The notes under the pieces were generated by a model. The model was not told where the DNA came from, ran no database searches, and saw nothing but the letters and a program-made list of their open reading frames with translations. Shown piece after piece: positions 19,201 through 21,995 of a stretch of 21,995 nucleotides of DNA; positions within the stretch are counted from its first letter, which is position 1; every line of letters starts with the position of its first letter. Made by a program: the position numbers and the translations under genes. Origin of the DNA: Ophiothrix spiculata (Eukaryota > Echinodermata > Ophiuroidea > Amphilepidida > Ophiotrichidae). Location of the stretch: assembly GCA_000969725.1 (NCBI GenBank), contig JXSR01S035114.1; one strand, 5' to 3'.

Positions 19201-21912
19201 ACAAGTTTGTGAGTTCCGTCCTAGATTTTTAGAACGGAACCCCCTATGAACTTGGTTTTGCTATCAATCTATGGTCCTCCCCTATCCAACGATACTAAGA
19301 TCACAAAAATCGGCCAAGGCGTTATGTAATTATGACGTTATAAAGGTCTTTCAGGTCAAAAAATCTTAATCTTGCCAAAAATGACCATCAAAATCAAAAT
19401 TTTTCTAAATAACGGAATGTCATCGAATTTTTTGCAAATAACAAAGGGAAATGATAATTCTAGCATGCCCTGCAAGTTTTGGGCTCATAGCATGCATATA
19501 TTTTGCAAAATGGTGATTCAAAATTGTCACAGGATTGCAACAACCCACCCCTACACCCCAACTTTGACGGCCTACCCTAACCCCACCTTAGGTGGTACCC
19601 CCTTACTTTTTTGATCAAAATGACTGCAAAGAATGTAAAAGAGATTACCCAAAACCCTGGGGTCGGTTGCTTTTGCATTTTTATGCGGTGGGGAAAAAAC
19701 CTTAGGAGGATTGCAACCTTTGCTGCTTGGTTAACAACTAGAGATTTTAGTCGCAAGATCAAAAATGGGCCCTGTGCAGTTTTGGTTCTGTGAATTGTTA
19801 TCTTCCACACTACAGTCAAGACAGTGTCCTAACTTCACAGCAAAGGACCCCTCCTTAATTGTTTGAGTAAATTAACTATCTGAATAATGTCTCAGGCAAA
19901 TCTCCTTAGCCCGTATTCACAAAAGGAGAATATCTTTATTCCTGGAATAACTTTATTTTCATTCAATTGATGTAGTCATTTGGCATCCGCAAACAAAGAA
20001 TAAAGTTATTCCATGGACTAGTTATTCCTGGGTTTGTCAAATTCAGCTTAGCTCAGGACTGAGGGTTATCTCTATTCTGAGATTGAGAAATCAAGGCATA
20101 AAGTTATTCCTGGATTAACTTTTGTGAATACTGGCCTTTATGCTTATGTTAATCAAATTAACTGCTTAGGTTTGTCTCATTCATCTAACTTGTTTTCTCT
20201 TGTAGGCTGATGCATCAGAGAGGCTTCGCCAGACTGGTATCTCTCATGTATTTCCTCATCCATTGCTGATAACACAGACTAGGTCATGTCCATTGGTGGC
20301 GCCGCCTCCACCGCCAAAGATCCCCGCATGGAAACTGATTAGACCAAAGAAGAAGAAGGTTTCTCCATCGGATGAGCCTACAGGTAAAGTCAAACCTGGT
20401 CAACATACCCGGGGTAGATACTTTATGAGTAGATATTGCACGTTCTATAACTCTACCAGGCCCCTGATACTTTATCCCCATATACTCCATAGCTCATTTA
20501 ATTACTATTTCTCAATAGTTGCTGGTTAACGTTTCTTCGCTGACCACATGATCAGTGGCTCCAATTAACGAGGACACACAAAGAATTATCCTGCTCAAAT
20601 ATCGATAAATCCTGACATCGTCCTTGATGTGTGTAACGCTTAATAGGGTACAAGGTGTGCAGCATTATTCATCGTGTGTCCTCGTTTTTATCCACATATT
20701 ACGTTACACGTTACGCTAATTGGGGCCATGTTTTGAGCTCAGTGTCATCTCTGTTACTCTGTGACTACACTATATAAGTTGGCATAGTAGGCCTCAAAGC
20801 TTTTGTGCAATTTTGGCTCTGAATCATGCTACAGGAGCATGTTTGACTGAAAATGCTGTAATACAAATACACACCAGGAGCATGTTTCTAACTCAAAAAT
20901 AATCATTGAATATGTTCTGAAGTCCTAGCTGGAACATATTTGTCAAATATACTCCAGGGCCATTCTCAGTCTAAAATACTCCTGGAGCATCTTATATCTA
21001 CAAAGATAAGTATTTGTATTTAATAAAAAATTCTTCTTGCAGTGTTGATACAAGTAAACTAAAACCTGGTTATTTTTCTTGAATTTGACAGAGCCTGAGG
21101 TGAAGAAACCTGAACAATTTGTGGAGCTGACATCACCGTTTGTCAACTATAAAGTCAGCCCAATACCCATACCAACTGAGACGTAAGTCTGATATCTATA
21201 CCTTAGGGCTCAGTCACCCAACACTGCATAGAGTCCAAATGTACAATAATGTACAATGTTTCGGTCATTGACATACATGTACATCGATTACCAATACAGT
21301 ATATGTTATACATTTGGGCTCTATACGGTGATGTGTGACTGAGCCTTACGTCACACTACATTAATTAAAAACCATTGTTCCTGATCCTTTTTTTTTTGAC
21401 ACGGTAACTATATTTTGTTTTGGTAAAAATTTGAACTACTTTACTGTTCATATTTAGAAACACATAGTTGGAATGTATTTCTTCTAATATGTGATTCTTA
21501 TCTCAATTTTTGAAATATTGCCAAAAGTAGGTCCAAAATTGCATTTTTAACCCCCCAAACCAGTTTTTACCTATTCATTCATATTTCATATTTATTATTT
21601 CAATATCAAAAATTAAAAAAAACCCCATTGTGATAGGATAACCTGCTTTGCGTACCTCTCATTTTATGTTTATTTCACATTATTTTCAACTGTGAATGTG
21701 ATAGAATATTTGAAATGATTGAATCTTCCAACATGATCCTCTTCAGGAAACGCCCCAAGTCTGTCCTGTCCCGAGGGGGATCCCGCCCAAGTACTTCTCT
21801 TATGATGGAGATTAATGAGGCTGATGAAGACACTCCAGAGAAAACAGAAGAAGAGCTGAAAGCTGAGAAGGAAGCCAAGGAAAAGGCTGAATTGGAGAAA
21901 GCCGCTGCTGAA
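1066..21912 (+). CDS. ADGB: Androglobin gene, N-terminal part, multi-exon and partial at both ends
   Basis: Ten exons (1066-1245, 1872-2090, 2521-2660, 6767-6856, 9889-10091, 10452-10550, 18929-19038, 20206-20383, 21092-21182, 21705-21912) join in frame to 506 codons. Androglobin is a large chimeric animal globin: an N-terminal calpain-like domain, a circularly permuted globin domain with an IQ motif, and a coiled-coil tail. In mammals it is linked to sperm formation and ciliated cells. Segments recognised against vertebrate ADGB, from memory and without a search, are HFFDDPEGR, SWKRPQEF-like HWKRPQEF, GCWRKIVIDD, ELWPMLLAKALIK, TLTGWLPE, LDKVWDLLK, a Lys/Gly/Glu linker, RSCPLVAPP and AWKLIRPKKK. 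Vertebrate proteins have roughly 80 residues before the first match, so the start codon lies upstream. The globin part is downstream of the window. The family call is firm; exact exon borders are inferred from splice signals and phase. Confidence 0.93.
1246..1871. other. Intron A-B, containing a broken copy of exon B
   Basis: Non-coding sequence of 626 bases. The recognisable content is a degenerate partial copy of the following exon (1725-1842) and a few short repeats of CTGCCTCRACAG around 1580-1620. The rest shows nothing I can name. Confidence 0.75.
1725..1842 (+). pseudogene. Broken partial duplicate of ADGB exon B (pseudo-exon)
   Basis: Bases 1725-1842 align without gaps to 1872-1989, the first 118 bases of exon B, at an offset of 147. 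Shared runs include ATCGTCTCTCAGATTAC, GCCTGGCGAGAGTGATCTAT and GGTGTGAACCA. In the exon B frame the copy reads V-M-H-stop because TGG (1881) corresponds to TGA at 1734-1736, and it changes elsewhere too. The homology stops before the conserved WKPWDHIFALC part, and no donor follows in register. It is therefore a decayed local duplicate rather than an alternative exon. Confidence 0.85.
1872..2090 (+). CDS. ADGB: ADGB exon B
   Basis: The acceptor CATAG ends at 1871 and the donor TTG|GTAAGT is at 2091; 219 nt, 73 codons, phase 0 to 0. The translation starts VMRWIVSQITNLYKI and later has HTWKPWDHIFALCRVGKG, then YNPHGKYIVKLYWL. These match the LMRHIISEIY, YWKPWEHIYALC and YGKYVVKLYW segments of vertebrate androglobin. 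About 20 residues between (VQPGESDLSNTMGMCIGGVN) do not match the vertebrate spacer. The open frame runs to 2210 but that tail is intronic. Confidence 0.93.
2091..2520. other. Intron B-C
   Basis: AT-rich, 430 bases. It contains a stretch at about 2342-2385 (GAAATATTGCCAAAAATTGG...) that recurs near 21510. The 3' end is a clear CTATTTACAG acceptor. No coding content. Confidence 0.8.
2521..2660 (+). CDS. ADGB: ADGB exon C (calpain-like core)
   Basis: The acceptor is CTATTTACAG ending at 2520 and the donor TTGA|GTAAGT is at 2661; 140 nt, phase 0 in and 2 out. It encodes GCWRKIVIDDSIPFDD, then KMLLPSTRLHHELWPMLLAK and ALIKVISL. This is the most conserved part of the N-terminal domain: calpain-like proteases have the same G-W-x-x-V-x-I-D-D and E-W/L-W-x-x-L-L-x-K-A pattern. 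If the donor is ignored, TAA follows in frame at 2662-2664. The last ~59 bases of this exon are amplified downstream in a tandem array. Confidence 0.95.
2602..4040. repeat. 79-bp tandem array made of the exon C 3' end plus its splice donor
   Basis: The unit runs from ACTTCATCATGAGTTATGG in exon C, through GCTGCTGGCTAAAGCAC and TCATTTCTCTTGA, across the donor and into intron sequence GTAAGTAGAATGAGTT. The donor GTAAG starts at 2661 (genuine), then 2740, 2825, 2904, 2983, 3062, 3141, 3219, 3298, 3377, 3456, 3535, 3614 and 4026. Spacing is 79 except one 85 (insertion of 6), one 78, and the last, which is interrupted by an insertion. Copies differ by a few substitutions each (CTCATC/CTTATC, AAAG/AAGG, GCCGAT/GCCAAT). 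No acceptor-like tract lies within the unit, so the copies look like non-spliced exon fragments carrying donor sites. Confidence 0.95.
3666..3993. mobile_element. 328-bp inverted-repeat insertion inside the last array unit
   Basis: It splits an array unit between CTGCTG and AGCACTCATC. CCTAA occurs on both sides (3661-3665, 3994-3998) and looks like a target duplication; with one more base it is GCCTAA. The left end (CTTCGCGTTCAAAGACATTC) is an imperfect inverted match to the right end, whose reverse complement begins CTTGGCGTCAAAATATATTC. The interior repeats the decamer RACATTYRCT at 3681, 3700, 3748, 3771, 3863 and 3908, and in reverse at 3952. No transposase is encoded; the superfamily is not assigned. 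Confidence 0.7.
4041..4410. other. Intron C-D, unannotated part
   Basis: AT-rich sequence between the array and the foldback transposon. I see no repeat, exon or RNA gene in it. Confidence 0.6.
4411..6469. mobile_element. Foldback (palindromic) DNA transposon, interrupted by a nested element
   Basis: The ends are CACTGGCCATTTAAAG at 4411 and CTTTAAATGGCCAGTG ending at 6469, each flanked by TATA (4407-4410, 6470-6473). The left arm, 4411-4534 continued at 5654 to about 5960, is matched in inverse by the right arm from about 6015 to 6469. Without the nested insert the element is about 940 bp and nearly all inverted repeat, with a loop near 5965-6010. Arms share AGATCTGATAGGTAATCTAG, CGAAAAACGTGATTTTTAGG-like sequence and ATGTAATAGAGTGACAAGCA. 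CACTG ends with a 4-bp target duplication resemble Chapaev-type CMC transposons; this is inference. It encodes no protein. Confidence 0.85.
4535..5649. mobile_element. TTAA-flanked (piggyBac-like by target) non-autonomous element, nested
   Basis: The ends are GGGGCCTGTTAA and TTAACAGGCCCC, a perfect 12-bp inverted repeat. They are flanked by TTAA at 4531-4534 and 5650-5653. The opposite arm of the host palindrome preserves the empty site: it reads (reverse strand) CTAGTTAAGTG, which equals the left flank joined to the right flank with a single TTAA. The 1,115-bp interior is AT-rich, with a GC-rich patch of CGCAACGCG/CGCGCACGC type at about 5345-5420. Small open frames (4954-5145 plus, 5513-5713 minus) show no transposase motif. 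TTAA targeting suggests piggyBac, though piggyBac ends usually begin CCC rather than GGGG. Confidence 0.85.
6470..6766. other. Intron C-D, 3' end with branch/acceptor region
   Basis: Mostly AT-rich sequence without repeats I can name. It ends in a pyrimidine-rich tract (GTCTTTTTCTTTGCAG, 6751-6766), a strong acceptor for exon D. Confidence 0.7.
6767..6856 (+). CDS. ADGB: ADGB exon D
   Basis: The acceptor is CTTTGCAG and the donor CTGCA|GTAAGT is at 6857; 90 nt, phase 2 in and 2 out. Joined to the GA left by exon C, it reads DYSTANSSCEFNDVSVISTL then TGWLPETIPLQ. The ALTGWLPEVISL segment of vertebrate androglobin is the clear match (here TLTGWLPETIPL). It corresponds to the end of the first calpain-like half, where calpains have a F-T-G-G pattern. 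Because the exon keeps phase 2, it can join exon E directly or the candidate exon at 8304. Confidence 0.92.
6857..7670. other. Intron D, 5' part
   Basis: AT-rich sequence of about 800 bases. I see no exon, RNA gene or repeat that can be supported. Confidence 0.6.
7671..8206. mobile_element. Tc1/mariner-like MITE with TA flanks
   Basis: The left end CACTCCCGGTCAAAAGTGTT and right end AATACTTTTGACTGGGAGTG are inverted repeats, continuing as TGCGCAC and GTGCGC. Each end is flanked by TA (7669-7670, 8207-8208), as expected for Tc1/mariner insertions. CACTCCCGGTCAAAAGT is a typical mariner-type terminus. The 536-bp interior is AT-rich with no open frame of note, so it is non-autonomous. It lies about 100 bases upstream of the candidate exon at 8304. 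Confidence 0.85.
8304..8399 (+). CDS. ADGB: Candidate ADGB alternative exon (32-residue cassette or truncated end)
   Basis: A very strong acceptor precedes it: an almost pure pyrimidine run from 8247 ending TTTTCTGTAG at 8303. Spliced after exon D (phase 2) it reads HYLFQDAVYRRHKRLHEAGD then IGDEKLAQDFIS. A possible donor, TCAGG|GTAGCT at 8400, gives a 96-nt exon that keeps phase 2, so it could insert 32 residues before YGHLDKVW of exon E. The +5 base C makes this donor weak. If unused, the frame stops at TAG 8401-8403, giving a protein that ends after the first calpain-like half. I do not recognise this segment in vertebrate ADGB. The coding call rests on acceptor, open frame and phase. Confidence 0.5.
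8400..9888. other. Intron D-E, 3' part; possible 3' UTR of a truncated isoform
   Basis: AT-rich, about 1.5 kb. AATAAA at 9220-9225 followed by TTTGTCTGT and T-runs could serve as a poly(A) site if the frame ending at 8403 is used as a terminal exon; this is speculative. A run of eleven G lies at 9642-9652. The 9550-9830 stretch (GGGGCACTCACATGTAGGCA, GATCCCC twice) looks like a dispersed low-complexity repeat. The acceptor of exon E is TGTGACAG. Confidence 0.5.
9600..9800. repeat. Probable dispersed repeat fragment with G-run
   Basis: An 11-base G run (9642-9652) is followed by CACTCACATGTAGGCAGGAT, then GATCCCCTTTTTCAG and GATCCCCATTTTCAG about 36 bases apart, and GACCCCGTTTTTGAG. This is a loose ~36-bp periodicity. 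The composition differs from the AT-rich intron around it. The limits are approximate. Confidence 0.45.
9889..10091 (+). CDS. ADGB: ADGB exon E
   Basis: The acceptor is TGTGACAG and the donor AAAG|GTCGGT is at 10092; 203 nt, phase 2 in and 1 out. With CA from exon D it reads QYGHLDKVWDLLKRMLPEFK then LPEITEHPEATEAC, followed by a charged stretch ending GKEKEGKG. Vertebrate androglobin has MDKVWELLKEILPEFKL at this place, then also turns lysine-rich. The donor is unusual (+3 is C), but the other nearby GT at 10096 would break the phase with exon F. The joined product KEGKG|EKPEKEGKPGKEGK matches the family's linker style. Confidence 0.88.
10092..10451. other. Intron E-F
   Basis: Short AT-rich intron of 360 bases. 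It has a T9 run at 10218-10226 and a small inverted pair GGTAAG/CTTACC around 10251-10271. The acceptor is TCTGACACAG. No coding content. Confidence 0.8.
10452..10550 (+). CDS. ADGB: ADGB exon F (lysine-rich linker)
   Basis: The acceptor is GACACAG and the donor AAAC|GTAAGT is at 10551; 99 nt, phase 1 in and 1 out. It encodes EKPEKEGKPGKEGKEHKEDK then KDKKDKDKDKDK, an almost pure Lys/Glu/Asp/Gly segment. Vertebrate androglobin has a similar GKEGKEGKE/KDGKEVKDVK linker after the LPEF motif. Such sequence is expected to be disordered. The opposite strand is open and looks serine/leucine-rich (10384-10656 minus), but that is only the shadow of the lysine codons. Confidence 0.88.
10946..10995. 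other. Assembly gap (50 N)
   Basis: Exactly fifty N bases, the size of a placeholder, so the real missing length is unknown. The right edge coincides with the start of a sequence found again at 16216. Confidence 0.99.
10996..11185. repeat. 190-bp near-identical direct repeat, copy 1
   Basis: It matches 16216-16405 at a constant offset of 5,220 with no gaps. I see three differences: two adjacent bases (TTTGG against TTACG near 11062) and one in GCTAATCC against GCTTATCC. It starts at the first base after the N gap and ends inside the TIR element 10667-11305. Confidence 0.93.
12538..12781. mobile_element. MITE with TTA target duplication (PIF/Harbinger-like)
   Basis: The left end AGGTGGTTTTAGAGT and right end, reverse complement AGCTGGTTTCAGACT, are inverted repeats. 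TTA lies at 12535-12537 and 12782-12784. The 244-bp interior holds several CGACA/TTGCGGCA motifs and no transposase. A three-base TTA/TAA target duplication is the mark of PIF/Harbinger elements; assignment is by that feature only. Confidence 0.65.
13570..13605 (+). CDS. ADGB: Candidate ADGB microexon (36 nt)
   Basis: The pyrimidine-rich TTTTCTCTTCATAACTCACC then ATTCAG precedes it, and ATAG|GTCTGT follows. In phase 1 from exon F it reads RTPLADIQENSI and leaves G, which with AT of exon G gives D, so the join reads ENSI-D-KEPATP. A second acceptor (CTTGCAG, ending 13584) also keeps phase and gives a 21-nt version. Skipping gives H instead, also in frame. The donor has C at +3, as in exon E. 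Chance cannot be excluded in an 8-kb intron. Confidence 0.35.
   Translation, partial: AHHLQTFRRTP
15140..15240. repeat. Low-complexity repeat with CGGGAGACTCCCG hairpin
   Basis: ATCGGGAG, AAATCGGGAGACTCCCG and AAATCGGGAC follow each other within about 60 bases, and CGGGAGACTCCCG can form a hairpin. The GC content is above that of the intron around it. This looks like the fragment of a dispersed repeat; the family is unknown. Confidence 0.45.
15670..15850. repeat. Repeat fragment with ACCTGCC/GGCAGGT inverted motifs
   Basis: GGCAGGTAA and TTACCTGCC form a hairpin at about 15711-15739. A second pair of similar motifs (CGGGCGAGTAACTT, ATACCTGCCCG) follows at 15804-15835. This suggests a degraded inverted-repeat element; its limits are uncertain. 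Confidence 0.4.
16216..16405. repeat. 190-bp near-identical direct repeat, copy 2
   Basis: Partner of 10996-11185, about 98% identical. Unlike copy 1 it is not visibly enclosed by the GGCCAAGCAAA inverted repeats. Its right border runs straight into the GC-skewed sequence of the GGGTCTTT repeat. Confidence 0.93.
16425..16845. repeat. GGGTCTTT-type periodic repeat ending in a C-run
   Basis: GGGGTCTTT or a close variant occurs at about 16506, 16538, 16570, 16600 and 16784, the first four roughly 31-32 bases apart. They are separated by TGGTGACAAAATTGGTAAAA-type sequence. The block ends with TTGAGCACCCC and a run of ten C (16832-16841). It is strongly strand-asymmetric and is probably a dispersed element with internal short tandem units. 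Confidence 0.6.
17521..17611. mobile_element. 91-bp MITE with TTA target duplication (PIF/Harbinger-like)
   Basis: The left end GGCCCGGTCCAGACTACAGT and the right end, reverse complement GGCCAGGTCCAGATTCCACT, are inverted repeats. TTA flanks both ends (17518-17520, 17612-17614). The small size leaves little interior. The clean ends make this one of the best-defined MITEs here. Confidence 0.75.
18285..18650. mobile_element. Inverted pair of tRNA-derived SINE-like sequences
   Basis: The left arm (about 18290-18384) is the inverse of the right arm (about 18551-18650). Both carry CTTCTTTGTTTAAAAACT, TTTGACTTGC/GCAAGTCAAA and AAAACCCG, beside a tRNA B-box. On the minus strand the box is GGTTCGAATCC (18366-18376), a perfect consensus; on the plus strand it is GGTTCGATATC (18557-18567). 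An A-box-like TGCTCAGTGGC lies upstream of the plus copy (18517-18527). This points to two tRNA-related SINE copies in opposite orientation, or one that folded back. The 130-codon open frame across it (18144-18536) is incidental. Confidence 0.65.
18929..19038 (+). CDS. ADGB: ADGB exon G
   Basis: The acceptor is ATAAACAG and the donor GAAATG|GTGAGT is at 19039; 110 nt, phase 1 in and 0 out. After one residue completed from the preceding exon it reads KEPATPSVPDTPQVAIFVSF then VHPPKVPVRISVLGEM. Vertebrate androglobin has a segment ending FSLEKM just before ADSAEKLREYGLSH; here VLGEM leads into ADASERLRQTGISH of exon H, which fixes the frame. The acceptor has a weak pyrimidine tract. Confidence 0.88.
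19039..20205. other. Intron G-H
   Basis: 1,167 bases. It contains an inverted-repeat element at 19908-20136 and a C-rich patch at about 19543-19605 (CCCACCCCTACACCCC, CCCTAACCCCACC) of unknown origin. It ends with a strong acceptor, TTTTCTCTTGTAG. No exon is visible. Confidence 0.7.
19908..20136. mobile_element. MITE with GTATTCACAAAAG inverted repeats
   Basis: The left end has GCCCGTATTCACAAAAG, then ATTCCTGGAATAACTTTAT. The right end, reversed, has GGCCAGTATTCACAAAAGTT and then ATCCAGGAATAACTTTAT. At about 229 bp without a coding frame it is non-autonomous. A GGCCNGTATTCAC end with TTA nearby is compatible with PIF/Harbinger, but the target duplication is not clean. Confidence 0.65.
20206..20383 (+). 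CDS. ADGB: ADGB exon H
   Basis: The acceptor is TTTTCTCTTGTAG and the donor ACAG|GTAAAG is at 20384; 178 nt, phase 0 in and 1 out. It encodes ADASERLRQTGISHVFPHPL, then LITQTRSCPLVAPPPPPKIP, then AWKLIRPKKKKVSPSDEPTG. This aligns closely with ADSAEKLREYGLSH, TRSRSCPLVAPPKPP and PWKLIRQKK of vertebrate androglobin and is among the strongest matches in the window. The proline run followed by a basic KKKK tract is typical of the region. Confidence 0.95.
20557..20727. mobile_element. Short inverted-repeat element (MITE-like)
   Basis: The left end GGCTCCAATTAACGAGGACA matches the right end in inverse: GGCCCCAATTAGCG, then after about 28 extra bases AACGAGGACACAC. Total about 171 bp. The target duplication is not clear, so the borders are approximate. 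Confidence 0.55.
20828..20992. repeat. Short direct and inverted repeats of CAGGAGCATG
   Basis: ACAGGAGCATGTTT (20832) and CCAGGAGCATGTTT (20875) are direct copies about 43 bases apart. ACTCCAGGGCC and ACTCCTGGAGCAT follow at 20950 and 20978. The role is unknown; it may be a degraded element. Confidence 0.45.
21092..21182 (+). CDS. ADGB: ADGB exon I
   Basis: The acceptor is TTTGACAG and the donor GAGAC|GTAAGT is at 21183; 91 nt, phase 1 in and 2 out. With G from exon H it reads EPEVKKPEQFVELTSPFVNY then KVSPIPIPTE. Vertebrate androglobin has VKKPERFLEISSPFLNYRMT then IPTE at the same place, so frame and borders are well supported. Confidence 0.94.
21206..21345. mobile_element. 140-bp MITE with TTA target duplication
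   Basis: The left end GGGCTCAGTCAC and the right end, reversed GGCTCAGTCAC, are inverted repeats; a second matched block (TAGAGTCCAAATGTA, TAGAGCCCAAATGTA) lies further in. TTA is at 21203-21205 and 21346-21348. The left end has one extra G. PIF/Harbinger-like by target size. It sits only 23 bases inside the intron. Confidence 0.7.
21507..21547. repeat. Dispersed repeat fragment shared with 2342-2385
   Basis: TTTTTGAAATATTGCCAAAA is present in both places, followed by RTWGGTCCAAAATTG. The two copies are in the same orientation in two different introns. The family is unknown. Confidence 0.6.
21705..21912 (+). CDS. ADGB: ADGB exon J (charged, coiled-coil-like)
   Basis: The acceptor is GTGATAG and the donor GAA|GTGAGT is at 21913; 208 nt, phase 2 in and 0 out. 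With AC from exon I it reads TIFEMIESSNMILFRKRPKS then VLSRGGSRPSTSLMMEINEA, then a Glu/Lys/Ala-rich stretch with EEELKAEKEAKEKAELEKAA. The latter has helix-forming, coiled-coil-like composition. Its start follows IPTE, as expected for the family, but the rest does not match vertebrate androglobin as I recall it, where this part is variable. Translation past the donor would stop at 21931-21933. Confidence 0.85.
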
Positions 21913-21916
21913 GTGA

Positions 21917-21995
21917 GTATTGGACAAATGTAAAGAAATATACAGGGTAGGGGTTGCATTTACAATCAATGGGCCATGCACTCTGGATGAAGATA
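21917..21995. repeat. Copy of the gap-flanking element, starting at the exon J donor
   Basis: TATTGGACAAATGTAAAGAA, then CAGGGTAGGGGTTGCATTTA and GCACTCTGGAT match 10684-10753, inside the TIR element 10667-11305, in the same orientation. The first ~15 bases of that element's terminal repeat are missing here. The copy begins four bases after the exon border and runs off the window. Confidence 0.75.

Larger units (their letters stand above)
20384..21091. other. Intron H-I
   Basis: 708 bases with one small inverted-repeat element (20557-20727) and a stretch rich in CAGGAGCAT/ATGCTCC motifs (about 20828-20990). No coding content. The acceptor TTGAATTTGACAG has only a modest pyrimidine tract. Confidence 0.75.
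21183..21704. other. Intron I-J
   Basis: 522 bases. It contains a 140-bp MITE close to the donor (21206-21345) and, at about 21507-21547, a stretch (GAAATATTGCCAAAAGTAGG) shared with intron B-C. The acceptor GTGATAG has a poor pyrimidine tract next to it. Confidence 0.75.

Overview
The window is animal (metazoan) nuclear DNA carrying the 5' part of one plus-strand gene, androglobin (ADGB), spread over about 21 kb. Small exons (90-219 nt) with GT-AG borders and matching phases sit in large AT-rich introns full of short transposon relics. Ten exons chain without a frame break to 1,518 nt (506 codons); two further in-phase exon candidates could add 32 and 12 residues. The protein matches the N-terminal calpain-like part of androglobin and its lysine-rich linker. 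The first exon(s) lie upstream. The globin domain, IQ motif and C-terminal part lie downstream, outside the window. The exon structure and repeat content suggest an invertebrate, perhaps a deuterostome; I cannot name the species.

Layout. 1-1065: intron or upstream DNA with a short tandem repeat and a TA-flanked MITE. 1066-2660: exons A-C, with a broken partial copy of exon B just before exon B. 2661-4040: an array of 79-bp units made from the 3' end of exon C plus its splice donor, interrupted by a 328-bp insertion. 4411-6469: a palindromic foldback transposon split by a second, TTAA-flanked element. 6767-6856: exon D. 7671-8206: a mariner-like MITE, then a candidate alternative exon at 8304. 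9889-10550: exons E and F, encoding an acidic/basic, lysine-rich linker. 10551-18928: a very large intron with a 50-N assembly gap, a 190-bp near-identical duplication, several MITEs, a low-complexity GGGTCTTT repeat and an inverted tRNA-SINE-like pair. 18929-21912: exons G-J, returning to conserved androglobin sequence and ending in a Glu/Lys/Ala-rich coiled-coil-like stretch. The window ends in a copy of the repeat that also flanks the assembly gap.

No second gene, functional RNA gene, CRISPR array or prokaryote-type system is visible. The most unusual features are the amplification of an exon end together with its splice donor, the broken exon duplication, the nested transposon whose empty site is preserved in the opposite palindrome arm, and the possible 32-residue alternative exon.
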